From: Moraxellaceae bacterium
Lineage (GTDB): Bacteria; Pseudomonadota; Gammaproteobacteria; Pseudomonadales; Moraxellaceae
NCBI GenBank assembly: GCA_004173455.1
Contig: SECL01000016.1
Location: 1-64,000, forward strand
Direction of reading: 5' to 3'
DNA: 64,000 bases
Shown: piece after piece, positions 55,864 through 64,000 of the stretch
Layout: every line of letters starts with the position of its first letter
Position numbering within the stretch: the stretch's first letter is position 1
Position numbers and translations under genes: made by a program
The notes under the pieces: model-generated
What the model saw: the letters and a program-made list of their open reading frames with translations, nothing else
Database searches by the model: none
What the model was told of the DNA's origin: nothing

Positions 55864-56532
55864 TTACTTAAAATAAGCGCCTTCTTTTTGCGTATGGTCA
55901 GTTTGATCAATCACCCGACCCAGCTCAGGAATATGCTCTTTCAACGTGGTTTCTACACCCTGCTTTAAGGTCACATCCACGGCTGAACAACCCTGACAGC
56001 CACCACCAAACTGCAATACCGCAGTCAAGCCATGTTCCGCATCGGTGAACAACTCCACCAGCGATACATTACCACCATGTCCGGCCAGTCCGGGATTAAT
56101 TTCCGCCTGTAATACATAGGCAATACGTTCTTCCACCGAGGCATCCGCACCAACACGCGGCACTTTGGAGTTGGGTGCTTTAAAGGTGAGCTGGCCACCA
56201 AAGCGATCCTTGTTGTAATCAATCACTGCATCTTTTAGGTACGGAATGGAGGGCGTGTCGATGTAAGCCGGAAACCCTTCATACTGCTGCTGATAATCCA
56301 GTGTATTGACTTCTTCAGGCGTAGAATACGCCATACAGCATTCTGCACGGGCAGTTCCCGGATGCTCAACAAAAATCCGCACGCCAATACCGGGAGTATC
56401 TTGCTTGCCCAGTAGGTCTTTTAGATATTCCTGAGCACTGGGGGTAATGACCATGTTTGGGGTCATCTCATCCGGTAAGCTTGTATTTTGAGTGGCTTGA
56501 TTTTCAATAGTGGTGGCATTTTCAACAGACAT
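55864..56532 (-). CDS. nfuA: Fe-S cluster carrier NfuA
   Basis: Delivers iron-sulfur clusters to target enzymes. The 222 residues from ATG 56532 (AGGAG upstream) contain an N-terminal degenerate A-type scaffold domain ([42 protein letters not shown]) and the C-terminal Nfu domain with its cluster-binding CxxC in [23 protein letters not shown]. The N-terminus is ~30 residues longer than in E. coli. The target of the Fe-S supply could include the fadH-type 4Fe-4S enzyme next door, but adjacency is weak evidence. Confidence 0.94.
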   Translation of the reverse strand: MSVENATTIENQATQNTSLPDEMTPNMVITPSAQEYLKDLLGKQDTPGIGVRIFVEHPGTARAECCMAYSTPEEVNTLDYQQQYEGFPAYIDTPSIPYLKDAVIDYNKDRFGGQLTFKAPNSKVPRVGADASVEERIAYVLQAEINPGLAGHGGNVSLVELFTDAEHGLTAVLQFGGGCQGCSAVDVTLKQGVETTLKEHIPELGRVIDQTDHTQKEGAYFK

Positions 56533-56786
56533 TACAACTAACTCCTGCGCAGAGGGCACATCATAGCGCATAGATGAGGGCTATGACCATCAAACACAAG
56601 TTTAAGCGATTTTTTGAATAAAATGTGAGGAATACCCTTTAAAACGCTAACACCAAGGTTCCAAATACCACACTCAAAACACAACATTTAGATCAGTCCA
56701 CTAAAATGTAACCAAGCATTTATCCAGAATACTTTCGCACCAAACTACTTTATGATTCGCGCACAATAATCATTAACCCGACTAAA

Positions 56787-57401
56787 ATGCTAGGTTTACC
56801 CTTTTCCCATACCTTTCTTTTAATCCTCATTACTTGTCTGCTGTCTTTTATTGCTTTTGGCAATCGTCACGTCATGAACCGACTCATTATGTGGCCGCCT
56901 GCCATGCAGCGTGGACAATTTGACCGTTTTATTACCTACGGCTTTGTGCATGCCGATGGCACGCATTTGCTGTTTAACATGATTACCCTGTATTTTTTTG
57001 GCCGCGCGATTGAAGACTTCTATCGGCCTTATATTGCTGGAATGGGTTTTATCCTGTTTTATCTGGCGGCGCTGGTAGTAGCCATGCTACCGAGTTATTT
57101 CAAGCATAAAAATGACCCTAACTATCTAAGCCTTGGCGCATCAGGTGCCGTATCTGCGGTACTATTTGCCTATATTTTATTTGCACCATGGAACCTGATT
57201 TTTGTATTTTTTATTCCCATGCCAGCAATTATTTATGCCTTGCTGTATACAGCCTATACGGTGTATTCGGCGCGTCGTGGGCAGGACAATATTAACCATA
57301 GTGCGCATTTGTGGGGTGCGGGTTTTGGCGTAATCGCTACCATTGCCATTGAACCAAGAATCCTATCGCACTTTTTACAGCAATTGCTATATTTGCATTA
57401 A
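56787..57401 (+). CDS. rhomboid family intramembrane serine protease
   Basis: A 204-residue membrane protein with six hydrophobic segments. The catalytic Ser is in YLSLGASGAVSAVLFAYI and the catalytic His in NHSAHLWGAGFG; HxxN-like residues (THLLFNMI) are in the second helix. Active-site residues are intact, so it should be a functional protease cutting within the membrane. No substrate is evident. Single gene, followed by a shared terminator. Confidence 0.92.
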   Translation: MLGLPFSHTFLLILITCLLSFIAFGNRHVMNRLIMWPPAMQRGQFDRFITYGFVHADGTHLLFNMITLYFFGRAIEDFYRPYIAGMGFILFYLAALVVAMLPSYFKHKNDPNYLSLGASGAVSAVLFAYILFAPWNLIFVFFIPMPAIIYALLYTAYTVYSARRGQDNINHSAHLWGAGFGVIATIAIEPRILSHFLQQLLYLH

Positions 57402-57424
57402 AAACATAAATTCATTAAAGCCAT

Positions 57425-57453
57425 AAAAAAACCCAGCCTAAGCCGGGTTTTTT
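57425..57453. terminator. terminator between rhomboid and pitA genes
   Basis: AAAAAAACCCAGCC-TAAGCCGGGTTTTTTT: stem CCC/GGG with flanking A and T runs (one mismatch inside), between convergent genes. Confidence 0.78.
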
Positions 57454-57465
57454 GAGCACAAACGC

Positions 57466-59091
57466 TTAAACAAGTTTTAAAAATAACCAGTACAGCCCAC
57501 CAGACAACGCCACCGTGGCTGGCAAGGTCAGTACCCAAGCGGACAAAATGGTACGAATGGTTGACCATTGCAAACCGGATTTATTAGCGGTCATGGTACC
57601 TGCCACCGCGCTGTTCAGCACATGGGTGGTACTCACTGGCATCCCCAGACTATCTGCTGTAGCAATGGTAGTCATCGCCACCAGTTCAGCCGCCATACCC
57701 TGCCCGTATGTCATGTGTGACTTACCAATACGCTCACCCACTGTAACCACAATACGCTTCCAGCCCACCATAGTGCCCAGACCCAAGGCCAGCGCTACCG
57801 CCACTTTGACCCAGGTTGGGATATATTGGGTCACCTGATCCAGCCCTTTGCGGTAGCGATCAATCACTTGGCTATCCGCTGCCTTGAGTTCAGGCATGGC
57901 TTTGTCCTTATCCAGTCGCTTCAATGCCGCACTGCTCAGGTACATATCATTGCGTAAGGTAGCCACCGTGTTGGCTGGCACTTTATCCAGATTTTTATAA
58001 GTGGCCACTTCCTCGCCCACATGCTGCGACAACACCGCCACAGCAGGTACTACATTGGCATTAACCTGACGATCCTGAATATAACGGGTTAGGGTGGCAC
58101 GTGCAGCAACTTGCGTCATGGCAGGCGTTTGAGGATCTGTTGCCAATACCTGCGCGGCTTGTTCAGACACTGCCACAAAAGACTGCACCTGCGCGGTATC
58201 CAGCGTTTTATTTAAGGAATACGCTAGCGGTGCAACACCAATCAGGATCAGCATAATCAGCCCCATGCCTTTTTGCCCATCATTGGATCCATGCGCAAAA
58301 CTCACTCCGGTACAGGTAAAAATCAGCATTGCCCGAATACCCAGCGGTGGCGGTTCATTACCAACCGGCGGCTGAAACAGCTCCAGACGCTTTTTAAAGA
58401 AAAACTTTAACAGCAAAAAAACCAGCGCAGCAAATACAAAACCAATCATCGGTGAAAACAGCAATGCCTTGCCCACCTTGATGACCTGCTCAATATCCAC
58501 ACCACTGGTGCCATGTGCCGAGTTGAGTAACTGGTTCATCAAACCCACGCCAATAATTGAACCCACCATGGTGTGTGAACTGGACGCTGGAATACCAAAA
58601 TACCACGTGCCCAGATTCCAAGTAATCGCCGCAATTAATAAGGCAAATACCATGGCAAACCCTGCGCCACTGCTTACATTTAAAATCAGCTCAACTGGCA
58701 ACAGTGCCAAAATGCCGTAAGCCACCGCACCACTGGCAAACAGCACACCCAGAAAATTAAATAACCCCGCCCACATTACCGCCACAGGCGCTGGCATGGC
58801 ATTGGTATAAATAACGGTTGCAACAGCATTGGCCGTGTCATGAAAACCATTGACGAACTCAAAACCCAACGCAATCATTAAGGCAAACGCCAGCAAGGCA
58901 AATGAAAACAGGGTCATTTGGGGAATCTGGGATAAATCTGCAAATAACTGGGTAGCAATATAAATCAGCGCTACTGCAATCACGCCAAAAAATACCGGTT
59001 TAAAAAACCTTGGCGGCGGCGTATCAACATTACTGGCACTTAGGCTTGTAGCGCTAGACAAGTCTTGGGGCTGTATTTGCGGCTCTTGCAT
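57466..59091 (-). CDS. pitA: inorganic phosphate transporter, Pit family
   Basis: Metal-phosphate/proton symporter in the inner membrane. The 541-residue protein has the duplicated family signature: GFEFVNGFHDTANAVATVIYT near residue 77, and GVSFAHGSNDGQKGMGLIML in the second half. PASSSHTMVGSIIG and PVSTTHVLNSAVAGTMTA are the two conserved loops with SSSHT/STTHV. A large hydrophilic central domain (about residues 300-430) is also usual. Single-gene unit. Confidence 0.93.
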   Translation of the reverse strand: MQEPQIQPQDLSSATSLSASNVDTPPPRFFKPVFFGVIAVALIYIATQLFADLSQIPQMTLFSFALLAFALMIALGFEFVNGFHDTANAVATVIYTNAMPAPVAVMWAGLFNFLGVLFASGAVAYGILALLPVELILNVSSGAGFAMVFALLIAAITWNLGTWYFGIPASSSHTMVGSIIGVGLMNQLLNSAHGTSGVDIEQVIKVGKALLFSPMIGFVFAALVFLLLKFFFKKRLELFQPPVGNEPPPLGIRAMLIFTCTGVSFAHGSNDGQKGMGLIMLILIGVAPLAYSLNKTLDTAQVQSFVAVSEQAAQVLATDPQTPAMTQVAARATLTRYIQDRQVNANVVPAVAVLSQHVGEEVATYKNLDKVPANTVATLRNDMYLSSAALKRLDKDKAMPELKAADSQVIDRYRKGLDQVTQYIPTWVKVAVALALGLGTMVGWKRIVVTVGERIGKSHMTYGQGMAAELVAMTTIATADSLGMPVSTTHVLNSAVAGTMTANKSGLQWSTIRTILSAWVLTLPATVALSGGLYWLFLKLV

Positions 59092-59289
59092 ATAAACAAT
59101 CTGGTGAAAATTTAATTATGTCTATTTTGTGACATTTAGATGACAGTTACATGACATTTGCATGGGACATTGGGTCATTTATTTGTTTTTTTGCACAAAT
59201 GACTGGTTTTTGGCCAGTGTTCTAGCGCTGTAATGCCATTTGGGTAACTTGTTGCTATGATTTAAGCCTTCTGCCCAGCGAGCAACTGA

Positions 59290-59913
59290 ATGTCTTTTCA
59301 ACACTGGCAGGCTAATCCTGCCGAAAATTACCATGGTCCAAAAATCGCGCTGATTCATGGGTTGCTGGCGGGTAGCCACATGCAGCGCCATTTATTACAA
59401 TTTTTGCGTGAAGCCGGTTATCAGGACAGCTCGCTGTACAGCAATCACCAGCGCCCTGCCCGTATTGCCATAGACCTGATTGCAGCAGCCAAAGCAGGCC
59501 GTCCCATTGTGCTGATTGGTTATAGTCAGGGTGGTAGTCAGGTGATTAAAGTGGCCAAGATTCTGCAACAGCATGGGCTTGCATGTGATCTGGTGGTGTC
59601 ACTGGCAGCAGGTGGTTTAGGGCGATTGTACCCTGCGCAATGGGGCTTTAACGTGCGCCATATTCCGGCCAATATTAAGCGTTACCTCAATTATTTTGCG
59701 GCGGTTGACCACTTGGGTACAGACCGTAAATATCATCATAATCTGGCAGTTGCACCCGGTTTTTCAACCCATGTGGAAAATATTGCTTATCCGCCTGAGT
59801 CCAAGGTAGACCATCTGAGCATTGTGCGCTGCTATCCTCTTGAGCAGGTAATCCCGGAAGTACGCAACCTGTTTCTGGAGCGTTTGCTCAATGAATTGCA
59901 AACGCTAAAATAA
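59290..59913 (+). CDS. small alpha/beta-hydrolase fold protein
   Basis: A 207-residue protein with a core alpha/beta-hydrolase pattern: IALIHGLLAGSHMQRHLLQFL (oxyanion loop), nucleophile elbow PIVLIGYSQGGSQVIKVA with Ser, and a late His in KVDHLSIVRC that could be catalytic. No lid domain, signal peptide or export signal. It may be a lipase-type or acyl-transferring enzyme; substrate unknown. Divergent from pitA. Confidence 0.8.
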   Translation: MSFQHWQANPAENYHGPKIALIHGLLAGSHMQRHLLQFLREAGYQDSSLYSNHQRPARIAIDLIAAAKAGRPIVLIGYSQGGSQVIKVAKILQQHGLACDLVVSLAAGGLGRLYPAQWGFNVRHIPANIKRYLNYFAAVDHLGTDRKYHHNLAVAPGFSTHVENIAYPPESKVDHLSIVRCYPLEQVIPEVRNLFLERLLNELQTLK

Positions 59914-60129
59914 TATTTAAACACTAAGACCTGAGTTATTCATTTGAAAAATTTGCTTCAATCATTGGAGATTTAACCTCAATTGTCCAAGTCATTGGAC
60001 AATCAACTGCGAGCCGTACTGTCGGCGCAGTCCATGGCACAAATCTCATTTCTATTGTTGCGACATGCCCTCGGATGATTGGAGCAAATACAAGCTGCCT
60101 GTATGATATCAAACCACCTGTAAAACCAA

Positions 60130-60759
60130 TCAAGAATTCCGATAATTAGTTAAGGATACTACGATCTCTGAAAGATCATTTTTTGGATTAGAAAGCTGAT
60201 TTAAAAGCACAATTAAAGTATGTATTTGTTTATCTGAAAAGTCTTTTAACTTCCTATCTAAATCACCATGTTGGCTTAAATTAGTAATATTAAAAACCCA
60301 TGAATCAAAAGCAGTTTCTAAATAGTGTCGTTTACAATCATTAAGCTCATCTTGTTGAAACATCCACATCAATACTGCAGGTGTATAAAAATAAAACCCT
60401 GCGGACGAAGAAAATGTAAACCCTGTATAGTAAGCACATAAATAATCTAGTGGAATATCTTGCCAGTTAGGATACATATTACGCATTTTTCGCTGTTGCT
60501 GTAAGGCTTCGATAGCCTCTTCCTTTTCAATCTCTCGCCACCAACCATGAGATGAACGTAACTCTTGCTCTTCATCAGCTAACCATTGTGATAGTGGATA
60601 ATCAAAGTTAAAACATGGTCGAGGCTGACCGTCCATATGTGCATGACTAGTATCGTACCAATCTTCTTCAGCCAATGTATACGCATCCGAAGATAACGTT
60701 ACATCACCAAATTCCTCTACCAATAAAGCTAAAGCAGATTGTTTTTGTATCTTATCCAT
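60130..60759 (-). CDS. DUF6714-like protein of unknown function
   Basis: A 209-residue soluble protein in an AT-rich stretch. An N-terminal acidic region is followed by W-x-D-I-P-L-x-Y-L...F-x(5)-G-F-Y-F-Y-x-P-A (NWQDIPLDYLCAYYTGF then GFYFYTPAVLMWMFQ), which resembles the core of DUF6714, a family often found near toxin or immunity genes. The assignment is from memory of the pattern and should be treated as tentative. No partner toxin is adjacent. It lies immediately upstream of metH in the opposite orientation. The AT-rich composition suggests acquisition. Confidence 0.6.
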   Translation of the reverse strand: MDKIQKQSALALLVEEFGDVTLSSDAYTLAEEDWYDTSHAHMDGQPRPCFNFDYPLSQWLADEEQELRSSHGWWREIEKEEAIEALQQQRKMRNMYPNWQDIPLDYLCAYYTGFTFSSSAGFYFYTPAVLMWMFQQDELNDCKRHYLETAFDSWVFNITNLSQHGDLDRKLKDFSDKQIHTLIVLLNQLSNPKNDLSEIVVSLTNYRNS

Positions 60760-60920
60760 CTAATGATTATTCCATCTTCATATATACAACTTATTTTATC
60801 ATATTAAGTCATCTCTCAATCTCCCATATCAACATTACTGATTCCCTCATCACCCTCTATTCCAAATCTCTGCTAAACTTCAACCTTTGTTTCAGATAGA
60901 AAATTTAGTGAGCTTTCTGC

Positions 60921-63900
60921 ATGTCTACACTTGCCCTATTAAAAGAACTCCTAGCCAAACGAATTTTAATTATTGATGGCGCCATGGGCACCATGATCCA
61001 GCGCCATAAGCTTGAGGAAGCAGATTATCGCGGTGAGCGTTTTGCCGACTGGCCACATGATGTCAAAGGCAACAATGACCTGCTGGTTCTAACCCAGCCT
61101 GAGATCATTCAGGGCATTCATGATCAGTATCTGGAAGCGGGCGCAGATATTATTGAAACCAATACCTTTAATGGTACGCGTGTTTCCATGGCCGACTATC
61201 ACATGGAAGATCTGGTGCCAGAGATTAATCGTGAAGCCGCCCGGCTGGCGCGTGAAGTTTGCGATAAATGGACACAAAAAAATCCAGACAAACCGCGTTT
61301 TGTGGCAGGTGTTTTGGGGCCAACATCGCGTACCTGCTCCATTTCACCGGATGTGAACAACCCGGCTTTTCGTAATGTCACCTTTGACTTGCTAGTCGAA
61401 AACTATATTGAATCTACACATGCGCTGATTGAAGGCGGTGCGGACATTATTTTAATTGAAACTGTGTTTGATACCCTGAACTGTAAAGCTGCTATCTTTG
61501 CGGTGCAGCAGGTATTTGAAAACATTGGCCGTGAACTGCCGCTAATGATTTCCGGCACCATTACCGATGCATCTGGCCGCACCCTGTCTGGCCAAACCGC
61601 CGAAGCCTTTTGGAATTCGGTGCGTCATGGCAACCTGCTGTCAATTGGCTTTAACTGTGCGCTGGGTGCCGATGCCATGCGTCCGCACGTCAAAACTATT
61701 TCGGACAAGGCTGATATTTTTGTGTCGGCGCATCCCAATGCCGGCCTGCCTAACGCCTTTGGTGAATACGACGAAACGCCAGAGGAAACCGCCGAATTTT
61801 TACGTGAATTTGCCCAAAGTGGCCTGATTAATATTACCGGCGGTTGCTGCGGTACAACCCCGGAGCACATTGCTACCATTTATCAGGCGGTCAAAGATAT
61901 TGCGCCACGTCAGATTCCAGAGATTGCGCCAGCCTGTCGCTTGTCCGGGCTTGAACCATTTAATATTGAAGCCGATTCGCTGTATGTCAATGTGGGGGAA
62001 CGCACCAACGTTACCGGTTCAAAAAAGTTTTTACGCCTGATTCGTGAAGAAAATTTCAACGAAGCACTGGATGTTGCCCGCGAACAGGTTGATGGTGGCG
62101 CGCAGGTCATCGACATTAACATGGACGAAGGCATGCTGGATTCGCAAGGCGCGATGGAGCATTTTTTGAAGCTGGTTGCCTCCGAGCCGGATATTTCGCG
62201 TGTGCCCATCATGATTGACTCCTCCAAATGGGAAATCATTGAAGCGGGCTTAAAATGTGTTCAGGGCAAGCCCATTGTCAACTCCATTAGCTTAAAAGAA
62301 GGCTATGACGAGTTTGTGCAAAAAGCCAAACTGTGTCGTCGCTACGGGGCTGCCATTATTGTGATGGCGTTTGACGAAGACGGTCAGGCTGATACTGCCG
62401 CACGCAAACGCGAAATCTGCAAGCGTTCGTATGATGTATTGGTCAATGACGTGGGCTTCCCTGCTGAAGATATTATTTTTGATCCCAACGTGTTTGCCAT
62501 CGCTACCGGGATTGAAGAACACAACAACTACGCCGTGGATTTTATTGAAGCCACCGGCTGGATCAAGCAAAACCTGCTACATGCCATGATTTCTGGCGGC
62601 GTGTCCAACGTGTCGTTTAGTTTCCGTGGCAATGAACCAGTGCGTGAAGCCATTCATGCGGTGTTTTTGTATTATGCCATTCAGCAAGGCATGACCATGG
62701 GGATTGTCAACGCCTCACAACTGGCGATTTATGATGATATTCCCAAAGAACTTAAAGATGCGGTTGAAGACGTTATCCTGAATAAAAATCAGGGCGACAG
62801 TGGCAATGATGCTACCGAAAAACTGCTGGATATTGCCGAAAAATACCGTGGTGGTGGCTCAACTGCCGCCAAACCGGTAGAAAATCTGGAATGGCGCAAT
62901 GAAAGCGTGGAAAAACGCTTGGAATATGCACTGGTCAAAGGCATTACCACCTTTATTGATGTAGATACCGAAGAAGCCCGTTTAAAATCTGCACGCCCTT
63001 TAGATGTGATTGAAGGGCCGCTGATGGACGGCATGAACGTGGTAGGTGACCTGTTTGGCTCTGGCAAAATGTTCCTGCCGCAAGTGGTCAAGTCTGCCCG
63101 CGTGATGAAGCAGGCCGTCGCATGGCTCAACCCGTATATTGAAGCCCTCAAAACGCCCGGCCAAACCAAAGGTAAAGTGCTGATGGCCACCGTAAAGGGT
63201 GACGTGCATGACATTGGCAAAAATATTGTCGGTGTGGTGCTGGGCTGTAATGGCTACGATATTGTGGACATGGGTGTAATGGTGCCATGTGAAAAGATTT
63301 TGCAAAAAGCCATTGAGGAAAAAGTCGACATTATTGGTTTGTCCGGCCTGATTACCCCAAGCCTCGATGAAATGGTCTTTGTGGCCAAGGAAATGCAACG
63401 TCAGGGCTTCAAAATCCCATTATTGATTGGCGGTGCCACCACATCCAAAGCCCACACGGCGGTTAAAGTCGACCCGCAATATCAAAATGACGGCGTCATT
63501 TATGTGTCGGATGCCTCGCGTGCCGTGGGTGTCGCCACGACCCTGCTGTCGCCGGAAATGAAACCTGACTTTATTGCCAAAACCCGTGAGGATTACGAAA
63601 AAGTCCGGGTTCGTCTGGCCAACAAGCAACCCAAGGCAGCACGTCTAAGCTACAGCCAGGCCATCAGCAATGGCCTAAAAACCGATTGGCAAAACTATCG
63701 TCCGCCTGTTCCCAATCAGCTGGGCACTCAGGTTTTGCGCAATTATCCATTGGAAAAACTGGTGCCATATATCGACTGGACCCCGTTTTTTGTGTCGTGG
63801 AGTCTGGCTGGCAAATACCCCAAAATTCTGCAAGATGAGGTCGTTGGTGAAGCCGCACGCGATCTGTTTGAGCAAGCGCAAACCATGCTTAAGGATCTAA

Positions 63901-64000
63901 TTGATCACCATAAGCTGGACGCCCGCGCTGTATTTACCCTAAAGCCTGCTGCCCGTATTAGCAGTGATGATCTGGTGGTATATGACGACGAATCACGCCA
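60921..64000 (+). CDS. metH: methionine synthase MetH (cobalamin-dependent), cut by window edge
   Basis: Transfers methyl from methyltetrahydrofolate to homocysteine via cobalamin. The visible 1,026 residues begin [20 protein letters not shown] (GAMGTMIQ follows). The Zn/homocysteine domain has C246 (GFNCALGA) and C309-C310 (GGCCGTTP). The folate domain includes [14 protein letters not shown] and DINMDEGM. The cobalamin domain has the axial His763 in DVHDIGKN and [13 protein letters not shown]. The activation domain begins after about residue 900 and continues past the right edge; total length should be about 1,220. No cobalamin riboswitch motif is seen in the 160 bases upstream. With metK it completes the methionine-SAM route seen here. 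Confidence 0.97.
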   Translation, partial: MSTLALLKELLAKRILIIDGAMGTMIQRHKLEEADYRGERFADWPHDVKGNNDLLVLTQPEIIQGIHDQYLEAGADIIETNTFNGTRVSMADYHMEDLVPEINREAARLAREVCDKWTQKNPDKPRFVAGVLGPTSRTCSISPDVNNPAFRNVTFDLLVENYIESTHALIEGGADIILIETVFDTLNCKAAIFAVQQVFENIGRELPLMISGTITDASGRTLSGQTAEAFWNSVRHGNLLSIGFNCALGADAMRPHVKTISDKADIFVSAHPNAGLPNAFGEYDETPEETAEFLREFAQSGLINITGGCCGTTPEHIATIYQAVKDIAPRQIPEIAPACRLSGLEPFNIEADSLYVNVGERTNVTGSKKFLRLIREENFNEALDVAREQVDGGAQVIDINMDEGMLDSQGAMEHFLKLVASEPDISRVPIMIDSSKWEIIEAGLKCVQGKPIVNSISLKEGYDEFVQKAKLCRRYGAAIIVMAFDEDGQADTAARKREICKRSYDVLVNDVGFPAEDIIFDPNVFAIATGIEEHNNYAVDFIEATGWIKQNLLHAMISGGVSNVSFSFRGNEPVREAIHAVFLYYAIQQGMTMGIVNASQLAIYDDIPKELKDAVEDVILNKNQGDSGNDATEKLLDIAEKYRGGGSTAAKPVENLEWRNESVEKRLEYALVKGITTFIDVDTEEARLKSARPLDVIEGPLMDGMNVVGDLFGSGKMFLPQVVKSARVMKQAVAWLNPYIEALKTPGQTKGKVLMATVKGDVHDIGKNIVGVVLGCNGYDIVDMGVMVPCEKILQKAIEEKVDIIGLSGLITPSLDEMVFVAKEMQRQGFKIPLLIGGATTSKAHTAVKVDPQYQNDGVIYVSDASRAVGVATTLLSPEMKPDFIAKTREDYEKVRVRLANKQPKAARLSYSQAISNGLKTDWQNYRPPVPNQLGTQVLRNYPLEKLVPYIDWTPFFVSWSLAGKYPKILQDEVVGEAARDLFEQAQTMLKDLIDHHKLDARAVFTLKPAARISSDDLVVYDDESR

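Noticed and set aside
59936-60133. 65-residue minus-strand open frame after the DUF6714-like gene
   Set aside because: It begins with a TTG that overlaps the preceding stop, has no ribosome binding site, and no recognisable domain; the opposite strand is open over the same stretch. It is left as a possible remnant and not called a gene.
60760-60920. Cobalamin riboswitch upstream of metH
   Set aside because: The interval is too short and lacks the B12 box.

Overview
The window is a bacterial chromosome segment with moderate GC, judged by eye to be in the mid-40s percent. It consists almost entirely of housekeeping genes. Protein content and gene neighbourhoods point to a gammaproteobacterium of the family Moraxellaceae, close to Acinetobacter or Alkanindiges. 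The supporting features are the pyrD-cvpA-purF cluster beside gspL and gspM, HisZ next to PurA, ThiS-ThiG behind a DUF423 membrane protein, a RapA/RluA pair, a type I-F Cas1 and a Moraxella-type secreted lipase. Genus assignment is inference.

Left edge (1-3.2 kb): a type I-F CRISPR adaptation module on the minus strand. cas1 overlaps the fused cas2-cas3 by 4 bases, and cas2-3 is cut off by the end of an IS5-like insertion sequence whose transposase tail occupies bases 2-103. The rest of cas3, any csy genes and any array lie outside the window. 3.2-16.9 kb: a D-serine/D-alanine/glycine permease, radA, a Tim44-domain membrane protein, an orphan Hint (intein-like) protein without its catalytic cysteine, hisZ-purA, an epd-like dehydrogenase, a DUF4124 envelope protein, transketolase and metK. 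17-25.6 kb: two small unknown proteins, rapA, an rluA-type pseudouridine synthase, a PIN toxin with Phd-type antitoxin, hemL, a DUF2939 protein and thiE.

25.7-36.6 kb: purF-cvpA-pyrD (purine and pyrimidine synthesis), gspL-gspM (type II secretion inner-membrane platform), sixA-gpsA, a nitroreductase, a PhaC-like synthase, a small lipoprotein and rhlB. 36.8-46.5 kb: a cold-shock protein, a TusA-like protein, rpoH, DUF423-thiS-thiG, a glutathione transferase, pdxB, and a YbbA/YbbP-type ABC exporter whose ATPase gene overlaps the divergent tesA at the start codons. 46.6-64 kb: carbonic anhydrase, a YbdG-type mechanosensitive channel, a lipase, a conserved unknown protein, a YbjN protein, a fadH-type dienoyl-CoA reductase with a SnoaL-like protein, a divergent PadR/AphA-type regulator, nfuA, a rhomboid protease, a phosphate transporter, a small hydrolase, a DUF6714-like protein, and metH, which runs off the right edge.

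Most transcription units end in clear stem-loop plus T-run terminators. The most informative regulatory structure is in the fadH/padR intergenic region. Two perfect TATGCA-N6-TGCATA palindromes, 55 bp apart, flank two face-to-face promoters that share a palindromic -10 region. I see no CRISPR array, no tRNA or rRNA, and no large defence island or prophage. The accessory content is limited to the IS end, the damaged cas2-3, the toxin-antitoxin pair, the Hint protein and a few AT-rich small genes.
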